Program-made: the position numbers and the translations under genes
NCBI GenBank assembly: GCA_017459485.1
Contig: JAFUCW010000077.1
Location: 1 to 6,647 of the forward strand
DNA length: 6,647 nt
Direction of reading: 5' to 3'
From: Eggerthellaceae bacterium
GTDB lineage: Bacteria; Actinomycetota; Coriobacteriia; Coriobacteriales; Eggerthellaceae
Notes under the pieces: generated by a model
Database searches by the model: none
Told to the model about the DNA's origin: nothing
What the model saw: the letters and a program-made list of their open reading frames with translations, nothing else
Shown: positions 1 through 4,943 of the stretch, piece by piece
How the letters are laid out: each line of letters starts with the position of its first letter
Position numbering within the stretch: position 1 is the stretch's first letter

Positions 1-2
1 AG

Positions 3-242
3 TCGCAGGTGACGATTCCCAAGCCGGTCATCAGGGAACTGGGCTTGGAACGTGGTGACATGTTCGAAGTTGTGGTCGACAACGGAGTGGTGACGCTCGT
101 GCCGGTCGTCATATACCCGAAAGCGAAGGCCGACGAGCTTGAGGCGCTCGCGGCGCAAGCGCGTGCCGAAGCGGCGTCGGGCGAAGCCGCTATCTACGAC
201 GACGTCGAGGATCTTATTGCCGACCTGCACAAGGCGATCTAG
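3..242 (+). CDS. AbrB/MazE/SpoVT-type antitoxin, 5'-truncated by the window edge
   Basis: DNA-binding antitoxin of a type II toxin-antitoxin pair, expected to bind the toxin encoded just downstream and to repress its own promoter. The visible N-terminus reads SQVTIPKPVIRELGLERGD, the hallmark swapped-hairpin AbrB/SpoVT fold. The reading frame is open to the first bases, and family members have roughly ten more residues before this motif, so the true start lies outside the window; the GTG at 9 falls inside the motif and is not the start. The second half is acidic and helical, ending in DDVEDLIADLHKAI, the usual toxin-binding tail. The stop TAG (240-242) directly abuts the toxin ATG at 243, so the genes are very probably co-transcribed and translationally coupled. 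The promoter is not visible. Family assignment is firm; the antitoxin role is inferred from the neighbour. Confidence 0.85.
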   Translation, partial: SQVTIPKPVIRELGLERGDMFEVVVDNGVVTLVPVVIYPKAKADELEALAAQARAEAASGEAAIYDDVEDLIADLHKAI

Positions 243-518
243 ATGACGTACAGCCTCCAGCCCACGAGGCAATTCGTCAAGCGCTACGGCAAACTCACCA
301 CAAAGGAGCGGAGCCAGGTTGACGACAAGCTCAGAATTCTTGCGAAGAACCCGTGGCACCCATCGCTGCGCACGAAGAGGATTCAAGGGACGGCCGAATT
401 CGAGGTGAGCGTCAACATGGACATTCGTATGGCCATATCGTTCGAGGGTGACAAGATCATCATCATGCTCGATGTTGATCATCACGACAAGCTTCTCTGC
501 CGCAGGTCGAGGAGATGA
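243..518 (+). CDS. RelE/ParE/YafQ-superfamily toxin
   Basis: Toxin partner of the preceding AbrB-type antitoxin; 91 aa, the usual size for this superfamily, and probably a ribosome-dependent mRNA interferase. It opens with TRQFVKRYGKL, the typical first helix, followed by a basic helix pair and the segment HPSLRTKRIQGT. The central strands FEVSVNMDIRMAIS and KIIIMLDVDHHDKL match the RelE core. Candidate functional residues are K45, R46, R62, H81 and D82; the family pattern of His-Asp near the C-terminus is kept, and a basic tail (RRSRR) follows. The ATG is the first base after the antitoxin stop and no separate strong ribosome site is seen, so reinitiation is likely. AbrB antitoxins usually pair with MazF or VapC; the E. 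coli PrlF-YhaV pair is the precedent for an AbrB-RelE-fold combination. Whether it cleaves mRNA or poisons gyrase, as ParE does, cannot be told from sequence. Confidence 0.82.
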   Translation: MTYSLQPTRQFVKRYGKLTTKERSQVDDKLRILAKNPWHPSLRTKRIQGTAEFEVSVNMDIRMAISFEGDKIIIMLDVDHHDKLLCRRSRR

Positions 519-542
519 GATGGATGCAGAATCGACAATGCG

Positions 543-830
543 ATGTCGTCCAGCTTCATCGAGACAACCGAGCGGCTTATCGCTAAAAGGGAAAAGCTCG
601 AGGGCGGGAGCGTTAAAGATATCGAATACCCAGAAGGGTTTATCGAGGCGTGCGATCTGGTGTACAAAATGGACGGGCCGGTATACATGGCTTGCGAGGT
701 TTTTGGTTGCTGGGTGTTCTCTACGGTCGATGTGGTTTTTGATAGTGGGCCGACGGGCGTGGTTATAGCCACAGGAGAGCCGGTTCGTTTCCACATACCT
801 TCTCTGACCTACGCAAAAGACGATAAGTAG
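543..830 (+). CDS. Small acidic protein of unknown function
   Basis: I do not recognise this 95-residue protein. It starts with a charged helix (FIETTERLIAKREKLEGG) and continues with a mixed, mostly strand-rich part containing YPEGFIEACDLVYKMDGPV and GCWVFSTVDVVFDSG. There is no signal peptide or membrane helix. It is in the same frame as the toxin gene upstream, 24 bases after that gene's TGA. The ATG at 543 is the first standard start in frame, but no Shine-Dalgarno sequence lies at a proper distance: the only purine-rich stretch, GGAGATGAG at 511-519, ends 23 bases before it. Expression may therefore depend on coupling to the TA operon or be weak. A 23-base stem-loop repeat follows three bases after the stop. 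It could be a third member of the TA operon, an unrelated accessory ORF, or a decaying gene. Confidence 0.5.
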   Translation: MSSSFIETTERLIAKREKLEGGSVKDIEYPEGFIEACDLVYKMDGPVYMACEVFGCWVFSTVDVVFDSGPTGVVIATGEPVRFHIPSLTYAKDDK

Positions 831-832
831 CC

Positions 833-855
833 TAAACAAGCAGATAACAGCTTGC
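833..855. repeat. 23-nt stem-loop repeat, copy 1
   Basis: First of two near-identical copies; the other is at 6063-6085, in the same orientation. Both begin TAAACAAGC, end GCTTGC, and carry RGATAACR in the middle; only the two R positions differ (A and A here, G and G in the other copy). CAAGC (837-841) pairs with GCTTG (850-854) around an 8-base loop. No T-tract follows, so a simple intrinsic terminator is unlikely. The 3' arm overlaps the presumed -35 box of the RelBE promoter. Confidence 0.6.
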
Positions 856-881
856 TAAAGGTGGCTTTGGGGCGGTAGAAT
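852..881 (+). promoter_or_regulatory. Promoter of the RelB/RelE module
   Basis: TTGCTA (852-857) and TAGAAT (876-881), separated by 18 bases, resemble sigma-70-type -35 and -10 boxes (4/6 and 5/6 matches). They lie about 30 bases before the antitoxin start. A strong ribosome site, GGAGGGAG (897-904), sits six bases before the ATG at 911. Confidence 0.5.
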
Positions 882-892
882 ACACTGTATTC
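878..892. promoter_or_regulatory. Palindromic operator over the RelBE -10 box
   Basis: GAATAC-ACT-GTATTC is a perfect inverted repeat with 6-base arms and a 3-base centre. It overlaps the last four bases of the -10 box and runs to the expected transcription start. Ribbon-helix-helix antitoxins of the RelB type bind such palindromes and repress their own operon, so this is the likely RelB/RelBE autoregulatory site. The binding itself is inferred. Confidence 0.5.
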
Positions 893-910
893 AGTTGGAG
901 GGAGCTAGCT

Positions 911-1126
911 ATGGCCACCATGACTATGCGACTTGATGACGTAGATGCCGCAATCGTGCGCAAGTTTGCGCAATTCGAAGGTAAAAGCATCTCCGACTTC
1001 GTTCGCGATGCCGTTTTCGAAAAGATCGAGGACCAAGAAGACCTAGACGTCCTGCGCGCCGCCATCGCGGACGACGACGGCACTCGTTTCAGCCACGAAC
1101 AGGTTCTAAAAGAACTGGGACTGTAG
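911..1126 (+). CDS. relB: RelB-family antitoxin (ribbon-helix-helix, DUF6290-like)
   Basis: Antitoxin of 71 aa that should neutralise the RelE toxin encoded next and repress the operon. The N-terminus has the ribbon-helix-helix pattern: strand TMTMRLDD (residues 3-10), helix VDAAIVRKFAQFEG (11-24), turn and second helix SISDFVRDAVFEKIED (26-41). This matches the DUF6290/RelB-like group common in Firmicutes and Actinomycetota. Residues 42-71 are acidic and end SHEQVLKELGL, the usual toxin-wrapping tail. The ATG at 911 is chosen because GGAGGGAG lies six bases upstream; a second in-frame ATG (residue 4) would cut into the strand. The stop TAG is followed directly by the toxin ATG. A perfect palindrome over the promoter supports autoregulation. 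The symbol is a family name, not proven orthology with E. coli relB. Confidence 0.88.
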   Translation: MATMTMRLDDVDAAIVRKFAQFEGKSISDFVRDAVFEKIEDQEDLDVLRAAIADDDGTRFSHEQVLKELGL

Positions 1127-1393
1127 ATGGCGTACCGCGTGGAATACAGCAAAGCTGCACTTAAGCAGCTCAAGAAAATGGACAAATTCGATGCTCGGCT
1201 CATAACAGCTTGGATAGGAAAGCATCTGGAAGGGTGCATCGATCTGCGCATGTATGGCAAGGCACTAACGGCAAACCACTCCGGGGAATGGCGCTACCGC
1301 GTGGGGGACTACCGCATTCTCTGCATGATCCAAGACAATGTCCTGCTCATCGAGGTGTTCTCCATTGGGCACCGAAGCAGCATCTACAAGTAA
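1127..1393 (+). CDS. relE: RelE-family mRNA interferase toxin
   Basis: Toxin of 88 aa, expected to enter the ribosomal A site and cleave mRNA when free of RelB. The family signature is complete: a helical start (YRVEYSKAALKQLKKMDK), then GEWRYRVGDYRILCMIQDN (residues 53-71) and a C-terminal IGHRSSIY. By position, R63, R83 and Y87 correspond to the catalytic R61, R81 and Y87 of E. coli RelE, and K45 is a plausible substrate-binding lysine, so the toxin looks intact. The start ATG immediately follows the antitoxin TAG with no strong ribosome site of its own, so reinitiation probably keeps toxin output below antitoxin. The next gene runs towards it, and a hairpin lies in the 66-base gap. Confidence 0.9.
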   Translation: MAYRVEYSKAALKQLKKMDKFDARLITAWIGKHLEGCIDLRMYGKALTANHSGEWRYRVGDYRILCMIQDNVLLIEVFSIGHRSSIYK

Positions 1394-1428
1394 CCAGAGT
1401 GACGTGTCGGTGTTGTATCATGGCGAGA

Positions 1429-1461
1429 AACCCCGTAACGCACAGAACAGTGCTGCGGGTT
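1429..1461. terminator. Possible bidirectional terminator between convergent genes
   Basis: Two nested stems: AACCCCG (1429-1435) with CGGGTT (1456-1461), with one bulged C, and inside it GCAC (1440-1443) with GTGC (1450-1453) around a 6-base loop. It sits between the RelE stop and the stop of the convergent DUF4405 gene, overlapping the latter's stop codon. No long T-tract follows on the plus strand; TTT follows in the minus direction. Position supports termination; the structure is only fair. Confidence 0.35.
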
Positions 1462-2515
1462 ACAACAGGCCTTCACGGTAGGGTTTGTCGCATTTTAGAT
1501 TGTCGAAGCTGCATTTTTTGCGGCAGAGAGTGCATATACCCGTAGGGCTTCCCGAAGGTTGTTCCTGTACGCTTTCCGTGCCTTGCTCGTCGCTTCCGCT
1601 GTCTTGAGTACCGCTGCTTTCTGGGTTGTAGCTTTCGCCCCATTGGTTGCTATTGCCATCTGGGTTGGTGGACCCATTCCCCTGGCCGTTGCTTTCGTTC
1701 AAGGTGTTTTGCCCCTCTGCGTTGGTGTCCTGCGCGCCACTTCCACGGCCATGCTTCCCCTTGCGATGCGTCCGTTCTTGCGTATTCTGTGGGTATGCAG
1801 AACTGTCTTTCTGCGTGGAATCCATGTTATCTTGCATGTTATCTTGCATGGTGCTCTGCTTTTCCTGCGGCGTGGTACCATCCAGCGAAAGCTGGGAAGG
1901 CGCGGCTTCATTTGCATCATTGTTGGCGCCTCCCGTACCTTCCGCCTGTTCAAGCGCGTTGGCTATAAGCAGTTCTTTCACTTGCGCGTACCCGCCTACG
2001 CCAAGAGCGAGCGCCCCCAGGCCAGCAACCACGTTTACCGACTGCCCTATGGCACGTCGACGCGTCGGGTCGAAGGCAATGTTGAAATGCTTCGCGAAGA
2101 ACAGCCAGTGCGATGCCAAATGAACGCCAACTATCGCGCACAGCCCATACGAAGTGGCCGTATGGATAGGCGCCCATATATCGCCGGGATTCATGAACGA
2201 AAGGTCTAGTCCTAAGTTCCAAAGCGTGTTGCTAATAACCACGGAACTAATTGCCAGCAACCCCATATCCACTGCCAGCAAAAGCGCCACAACGGCAAGC
2301 ACCTTCCTGCGCGTATTCAACTGCCGGGTGCCCAACAACGAAGCGGTGCTGGCAATCCACTTGCGCGCGAGCACCAGGTGAGCGCCGATGCACGCCAGAA
2401 ACGCAAAGCCCACGTATTCGTGGAGGGCGTTCCCTGTTAGTTGGTACAGCATTTCGAAAACGAGCATCGCTGTAAGCGCTACGTCTAGGATTATTCGCTT
2501 CTTTGTTTTAGACAT
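1460..2515 (-). CDS. DUF4405-type membrane protein with low-complexity tail and four-cysteine C-terminus
   Basis: Integral membrane protein, 351 aa. Residues 1-180 hold five predicted helices (about 8-28, 34-50, 71-95, 115-138, 158-178). Basic residues (R51, K52, R64, R69-K71, R152-R154) fall in the loops after helices 2 and 4, so the N-terminus is inside and the C-terminus outside. Histidines H32, H46, H118, H132 and H136 lie in or near helices, as in DUF4405 proteins, which have been linked to extracytosolic flavin electron transfer as b-type cytochromes; heme binding here is inferred. Residues 190-325 are rich in N, Q, S, G, D and T and contain a duplicated MQDN. The end carries C328, C331, C335 and C342 in a CX2CX3CX6C pattern, possibly a metal or Fe-S site. 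The ATG at 2515 has AGGAG eight bases upstream. The tail's function is unknown to me. Confidence 0.75.
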   Translation of the reverse strand: MSKTKKRIILDVALTAMLVFEMLYQLTGNALHEYVGFAFLACIGAHLVLARKWIASTASLLGTRQLNTRRKVLAVVALLLAVDMGLLAISSVVISNTLWNLGLDLSFMNPGDIWAPIHTATSYGLCAIVGVHLASHWLFFAKHFNIAFDPTRRRAIGQSVNVVAGLGALALGVGGYAQVKELLIANALEQAEGTGGANNDANEAAPSQLSLDGTTPQEKQSTMQDNMQDNMDSTQKDSSAYPQNTQERTHRKGKHGRGSGAQDTNAEGQNTLNESNGQGNGSTNPDGNSNQWGESYNPESSGTQDSGSDEQGTESVQEQPSGSPTGICTLCRKKCSFDNLKCDKPYREGLL

Positions 2516-2542
2516 GTGTCTTGCTCCTTGCCTTTACCTAGT

Positions 2543-2626
2543 GGGTTCAATGCCGCTGGTCCAGTCGCAGGGTTAATGCCGTTTGGCTAAAACCACCGAG
2601 CTAACGTTGCGGGCTAATCCGCTGGG
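2543..2626. repeat. Three degenerate ~17-nt direct repeats upstream of the DUF4405 gene
   Basis: Copies start at 2543 (GGGTTCAATGCCGCTGG), 2570 (GGGTTAATGCCGTTTGG) and 2611 (GGGCTAATCCGCTGGG). Starts are 27 and 41 bases apart. They lie in the leader or promoter region of the minus-strand gene and could be regulator-binding sites or a decaying tandem repeat. Confidence 0.4.
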
Positions 2627-2710
2627 CCAATACCTGTGCTTCAAAGCCGCAATACAAGGTTACGGATGCAGCTGAAATGTATCTGAAGGGATGCACGCAG
2701 TTTAAGCTAG

Positions 2711-2953
2711 TTTTCAGAGGAGACAGCCGCTTCTAACTTCAGGCTGCACCGCAAAGCAATATGCAATATGCAAGAATCCAGGTTAGAAGGAATACCTTCA
2801 CAGCCACTTTGGTTGATCAGGGAATTATTCGCAATAGTGTCAAAGCAATCGTTTCCGATGCTAGCAAATATGTTCGAGCGCGATGTTGGCGGCGAAGGCA
2901 TAGCACGCGTTCGCTCGAAAGGAGACGCTGCCTTGTACGGCGGCATCACATGA
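2711..2953 (+). other. Possible gene remnant
   Basis: The plus frame is open from just after a TAG (2708-2710) to the TGA at 2951-2953 and gives a protein-like stretch with PLWLIRELFAIVSKQSF and GGEGIARVRSKGDAALYGG. The only ATG starts in it (such as 2768) have no ribosome site, and I do not recognise the family. The opposite strand is also open over almost the same bases (2707-2949, 80 codons), so composition alone does not decide. It may be the 3' end of a degraded gene, a minus-strand gene, or chance. Confidence 0.2.
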
Positions 2954-3045
2954 GCGCTAGTTGCATCCCATTGGTCAACGGAGCGGAGCCTTGGCCGACA
3001 TTAGTTTTGCCGCCTTTCCAGCAAATGGGCTGGGCCGTCCTGAAC

Positions 3046-3075
3046 CGATGACCCGCTTCCTCTTTTCAGTCATCG
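3046..3075. promoter_or_regulatory. Inverted repeat at the hydrolase promoter
   Basis: CGATGAC (3046-3052) and GTCATCG (3069-3075) are perfect 7-base arms separated by 16 bases. The arm centres are 23 bases apart, about two helical turns. The repeat overlaps the likely -35 box and spacer of the promoter for the bile salt hydrolase operon, so it is a candidate operator for an unknown dimeric regulator. Confidence 0.35.
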
Positions 3076-3090
3076 CGAACGTAGTATCAT
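3063..3090 (+). promoter_or_regulatory. Promoter of the bile salt hydrolase operon
   Basis: TTTTCA (3063-3068) and TATCAT (3085-3090), 16 bases apart, fit a sigma-70-type promoter (4/6 and 5/6 matches). They end 35 bases before the ATG at 3126. The ribosome site GGAAAGGA follows at 3112-3119. Confidence 0.4.
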
Positions 3091-3125
3091 TGTCGTAGAC
3101 ATCTGTTAAAGGGAAAGGACGCGCC

Positions 3126-4073
3126 ATGTGCACGGGGATCAGGTTTGTTGACGACAGCGGTAACATGTATTTCGGCCGCAACCTTGATTGGAGCTGCTCG
3201 TATGGCGAGAGAGTCGTCATTACTCCTACGAACTACGTGCCAAAGTCGCCTTTCGGATCCATCACGCAGATAAAGCATGCCGTCATTGGCATGGGCATCG
3301 TCCAGGAAGACGTGCCGCTCTACTTCGACTGCGCCAACGATGCCGGATTGGCCGTCGCGGGACTGAACTTTCCGGGATATGCGGTCTATGCGCCCGAAGC
3401 CTTCGAAGAGAAGACCAACATTGCCGCCTACGAATTCCCCTTGTGGGTTGCGGCCAATTTCGAAGCGGTAGACCAAGTCGAAGAGGCACTTGCCAACGCC
3501 GTCATCGTGGACAGGCCCATCAACGATAAGTACCCCTCGTCGCTTCTGCACTGGATTGTCGGAGATGCGAATCGCTCGATTGTGGTCGAATATACCGAAA
3601 GCGGCATGAACGTGTTCCATGACGACTTCGACGTGCTTACCAACCAGCCCGGTTTTGCATGGCATGCCGAAAACGTGCGCAACTACATGAACGTGACGCC
3701 CGACGTACCCGGGCCGCTGCAGTGGCGCACCGGCGAACTTGCCGCCTACGGTTCCGGTGGCGGCATGCGCGGCCTGCCGGGCGACTACTACTCTCCTTCT
3801 CGCTTCGTGCGCGTGGCGTACCTGAATGCGCACTACCCGCAAAAGGACACCGAGGAGGAGAACGTCAGCCGCCTGTTCCATACGCTTTCCGGTGTCGCCA
3901 TGATTGACGGAGCCGCGCGTATGACCAACGGCGAATTCGAGCTGACCATCTTTACGGGTGGAGTTTCTTGCCGTACGAACACGTATTACTACTCGACGTA
4001 CGATGACCCATCCATCCGTTCGGTCGCGCTTGGCGACCACGATACGGAAGGGACCGAGCTCGTCGTTGCGTAA
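3126..4073 (+). CDS. Bile salt hydrolase / choloylglycine hydrolase family protein
   Basis: N-terminal-nucleophile amidase of 315 aa, the standard length, that should hydrolyse the amide bond of glycine- or taurine-conjugated bile acids in the cytoplasm. It starts MCTG, so removal of Met exposes the catalytic Cys2. Other active-site residues are in place: R18 and D21 (GRNLDW), N81 (AGLNFP), N173 (VLTNQPGF) and R226/R229 (SPSRFVRVAY). N81, rather than the tyrosine typical of penicillin V acylases, favours bile salt hydrolase. The selectivity-loop region reads GSGGGMRGLPGD (209-220), a G-X-G-like arrangement that in lactobacilli goes with taurine preference; that reading is tentative. There is no signal peptide. 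AAGGA lies about six bases before the start. The CMD-like gene follows after 31 bases, probably in one operon. A gut, bile-exposed host is implied. N-acyl homoserine lactone or other amide substrates cannot be excluded. Confidence 0.9.
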   Translation: MCTGIRFVDDSGNMYFGRNLDWSCSYGERVVITPTNYVPKSPFGSITQIKHAVIGMGIVQEDVPLYFDCANDAGLAVAGLNFPGYAVYAPEAFEEKTNIAAYEFPLWVAANFEAVDQVEEALANAVIVDRPINDKYPSSLLHWIVGDANRSIVVEYTESGMNVFHDDFDVLTNQPGFAWHAENVRNYMNVTPDVPGPLQWRTGELAAYGSGGGMRGLPGDYYSPSRFVRVAYLNAHYPQKDTEEENVSRLFHTLSGVAMIDGAARMTNGEFELTIFTGGVSCRTNTYYYSTYDDPSIRSVALGDHDTEGTELVVA

Positions 4074-4104
4074 AATACGAAGCGCAGAAGATAAGGAGCC
4101 CACC

Positions 4105-4431
4105 ATGGCAGATAAGATCGAGCAGACTGCGGGACATGACTCGCTGGGACAGTTCGCCCCGGATTTCGCCCACTACAACGACGACATTCTTTTTGGAGAG
4201 AACTGGAACAACAAGGACATCGACCTGAAGACGCGCTGCATCATAACCGTGGTTGCGCTTATGGCGCAAGGCATCACCGACAGCTCGCTCAAGTACCACC
4301 TGGAAAACGCGAAGGCGCATGGCGTCACCCAGCAGGAGATGGCGGCCGTAATTACGCACGTTGCCTTCTACGCCGGCTGGCCCAAGGCCTGGGCGGTGTT
4401 CAGCCTGGCCAAGGAAGTCTACGGTGAATAG
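4105..4431 (+). CDS. Carboxymuconolactone decarboxylase (CMD/AhpD-like) family protein
   Basis: Small all-helical protein of 108 aa, expected to form oligomers in the cytoplasm. It shows the family signature: LGQFAPDFAHYNDDILFGE, then LKTRCIITVVALMAQG, LKYHLENAKAHGVT and ITHVAFYAGWPKAWAVF. The two conserved histidines in these last motifs are present. It has a single cysteine (TRC) and no CXXC, so an AhpD-type peroxidase reaction is unlikely; it resembles the PcaC-like group of unknown substrate often found in anaerobes. The ATG at 4105 is chosen because AAGGAG (4093-4098) lies six bases upstream, although the frame is open further back. It follows the hydrolase stop by 31 bases with no terminator between, which suggests co-transcription; a role in bile acid or small-molecule redox metabolism is only inferred from that. 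Confidence 0.85.
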   Translation: MADKIEQTAGHDSLGQFAPDFAHYNDDILFGENWNNKDIDLKTRCIITVVALMAQGITDSSLKYHLENAKAHGVTQQEMAAVITHVAFYAGWPKAWAVFSLAKEVYGE

Positions 4432-4532
4432 GGGCGGCCTTCTTTTCCCACTAATGGTGTTGATAGTGTAGCGATAAAGCCTGTTATTGCCTGTTATTAT
4501 TAGTCAAGCAGCTGCTCAGAGATACTGACGTG

Positions 4533-4551
4533 TGTAACCTCTTGCATTACA
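4533..4551. promoter_or_regulatory. higBA operator 1 (imperfect)
   Basis: TGTAACC, five bases, CATTACA: an inverted repeat matching operator 2 in its left arm exactly and in five of seven bases of the right arm, with the same spacing. It lies just upstream of the -35 box. Confidence 0.45.
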
Positions 4552-4581
4552 TTGATTAATGCTGTACTTTGTTATTGTAAT
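4552..4581 (+). promoter_or_regulatory. higBA promoter
   Basis: TTGATT (4552-4557) and TGTAAT (4576-4581) with an 18-base spacer fit sigma-70-type boxes. Transcription would begin near 4588, giving a leader of about 20 bases, occupied almost wholly by operator 2. TAATAT at 4578 is an alternative -10. Confidence 0.4.
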
Positions 4582-4588
4582 ATCCGTA

Positions 4589-4607
4589 TGTAACCTGATG
4601 GGTTACA
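4589..4607. promoter_or_regulatory. higBA operator 2 (perfect inverted repeat abutting the start codon)
   Basis: TGTAACC, TGATG, GGTTACA: perfect 7-base arms ending one base before the HigB ATG. It should bind the HigA helix-turn-helix dimer and repress transcription. In mRNA it could also fold into a hairpin at the very 5' end. No Shine-Dalgarno sequence is visible, so the toxin may be translated from a very short or near-leaderless message. Confidence 0.55.
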
Positions 4608-4608
4608 C

Positions 4609-4938
4609 ATGTTTCTTTCATATAAGTCAAAGTCCCTTGAAAAGCTTTGCACGGACGAAAAAGAGATGCAAAAACGCAGGGCCGATATTGCGAAAAAGCT
4701 CCGTCTTCGAATAAATGCGCTCGAGGCCTTTTCAACGTTGGCCGAGGTCGTTGCTAACGACCCATTAGGAAAATGGCACCCACTGCATGGTGATCGCGCT
4801 GGTCAGTGGGCAGGGAAGGTTTCGAGTAACGAGCGACTGATCATTCAGCCGCTTGCTAACAATGAAATAAGGGTTGAAAGCATTCTCGGGTCTACCTTTG
4901 CAGAGGTTCAGGGTATTGAGGACTACCACAAAGGATGA
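4609..4938 (+). CDS. higB: HigB-family toxin (RelE superfamily)
   Basis: Toxin of 109 aa, probably a ribosome-dependent mRNA endonuclease. The start MFLSYKSKSLEKLCTDEKEM and the helix ADIAKKLRLRINALEAF match the HigB/PF05015-like group. The core LHGDRAGQWAGKVSSNERLIIQP (residues 59-81) carries the family pattern, with R63, R76 and a terminal DYHK (H107) as likely active-site residues. As in other hig systems the toxin gene comes first. The ATG at 4609 lacks a ribosome site but is directly preceded by the operator-like palindrome, and the protein aligns with the family from its first residues, so I keep it. Early codons are AT-rich compared with neighbouring genes. The TGA overlaps an ATG (4935), and the antitoxin's preferred start is six bases past the stop. 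Confidence 0.85.
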   Translation: MFLSYKSKSLEKLCTDEKEMQKRRADIAKKLRLRINALEAFSTLAEVVANDPLGKWHPLHGDRAGQWAGKVSSNERLIIQPLANNEIRVESILGSTFAEVQGIEDYHKG

Positions 4939-4943
4939 GGGCA

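Larger units (their letters stand above)
2516..3125. other. 610-base intergenic region between DUF4405 and bile salt hydrolase genes
   Basis: Divergent regulatory region without a convincing intact gene. The part next to the DUF4405 start holds the AGGAG ribosome site (2524-2528) and three degenerate GGGTTAATGCCG-type repeats. The middle holds a doubled GCAATAT heptamer (2756-2769), a possible gene remnant, and the 8-base inverted repeat TTCGAGCG (2873-2880) / CGCTCGAA (2912-2919). The last 80 bases hold an inverted repeat and the promoter of the hydrolase operon. I recognise no known riboswitch or small RNA. Confidence 0.5.
4432..4608. other. AT-rich control region before the HigB/HigA module
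   Basis: Noticeably richer in A+T than the flanking genes, as often seen for acquired modules. It holds a tandem 10-mer GCCTGTTATT (4479-4498), two operator-like inverted repeats and a promoter. No ORF is supported and no good terminator is seen for the upstream operon. Confidence 0.5.

Noticed and set aside
482..796. Minus-strand open frame of about 104 codons opposite the unknown small ORF.
   Set aside because: Low-complexity Ser/Thr/Leu-rich translation with no start signal; the plus-strand frame looks more protein-like.
833..855. Integron attC-like recombination site, given TA cassettes next to stem-loops.
   Set aside because: The GTTRRRY/RYYYAAC core sites are missing and there is no integrase in the window.
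1559..2209. Open frames on the plus strand opposite the DUF4405 gene (up to 216 codons).
   Set aside because: Hydrophobic shadow translations of the low-complexity tail; no ribosome site and no family pattern.
3958..4104. Upstream in-frame extension of the CMD-family gene.
   Set aside because: It overlaps the hydrolase C-terminus in another frame, and a strong AAGGAG site points to the ATG at 4105.
3087..4106. Long (339-codon) open frame on the minus strand opposite the hydrolase gene.
   Set aside because: It is a shadow of the plus-strand gene, which has full family similarity and all active-site residues; the minus translation is Arg/His/Val-rich without a known fold.
4384..4447. Intrinsic terminator after the CMD-family gene (AAGGCC/GGCCTT followed by a T-rich tract).
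   Set aside because: The arms are 46 bases apart, mostly within coding sequence, and no compact stem precedes the T-rich stretch.
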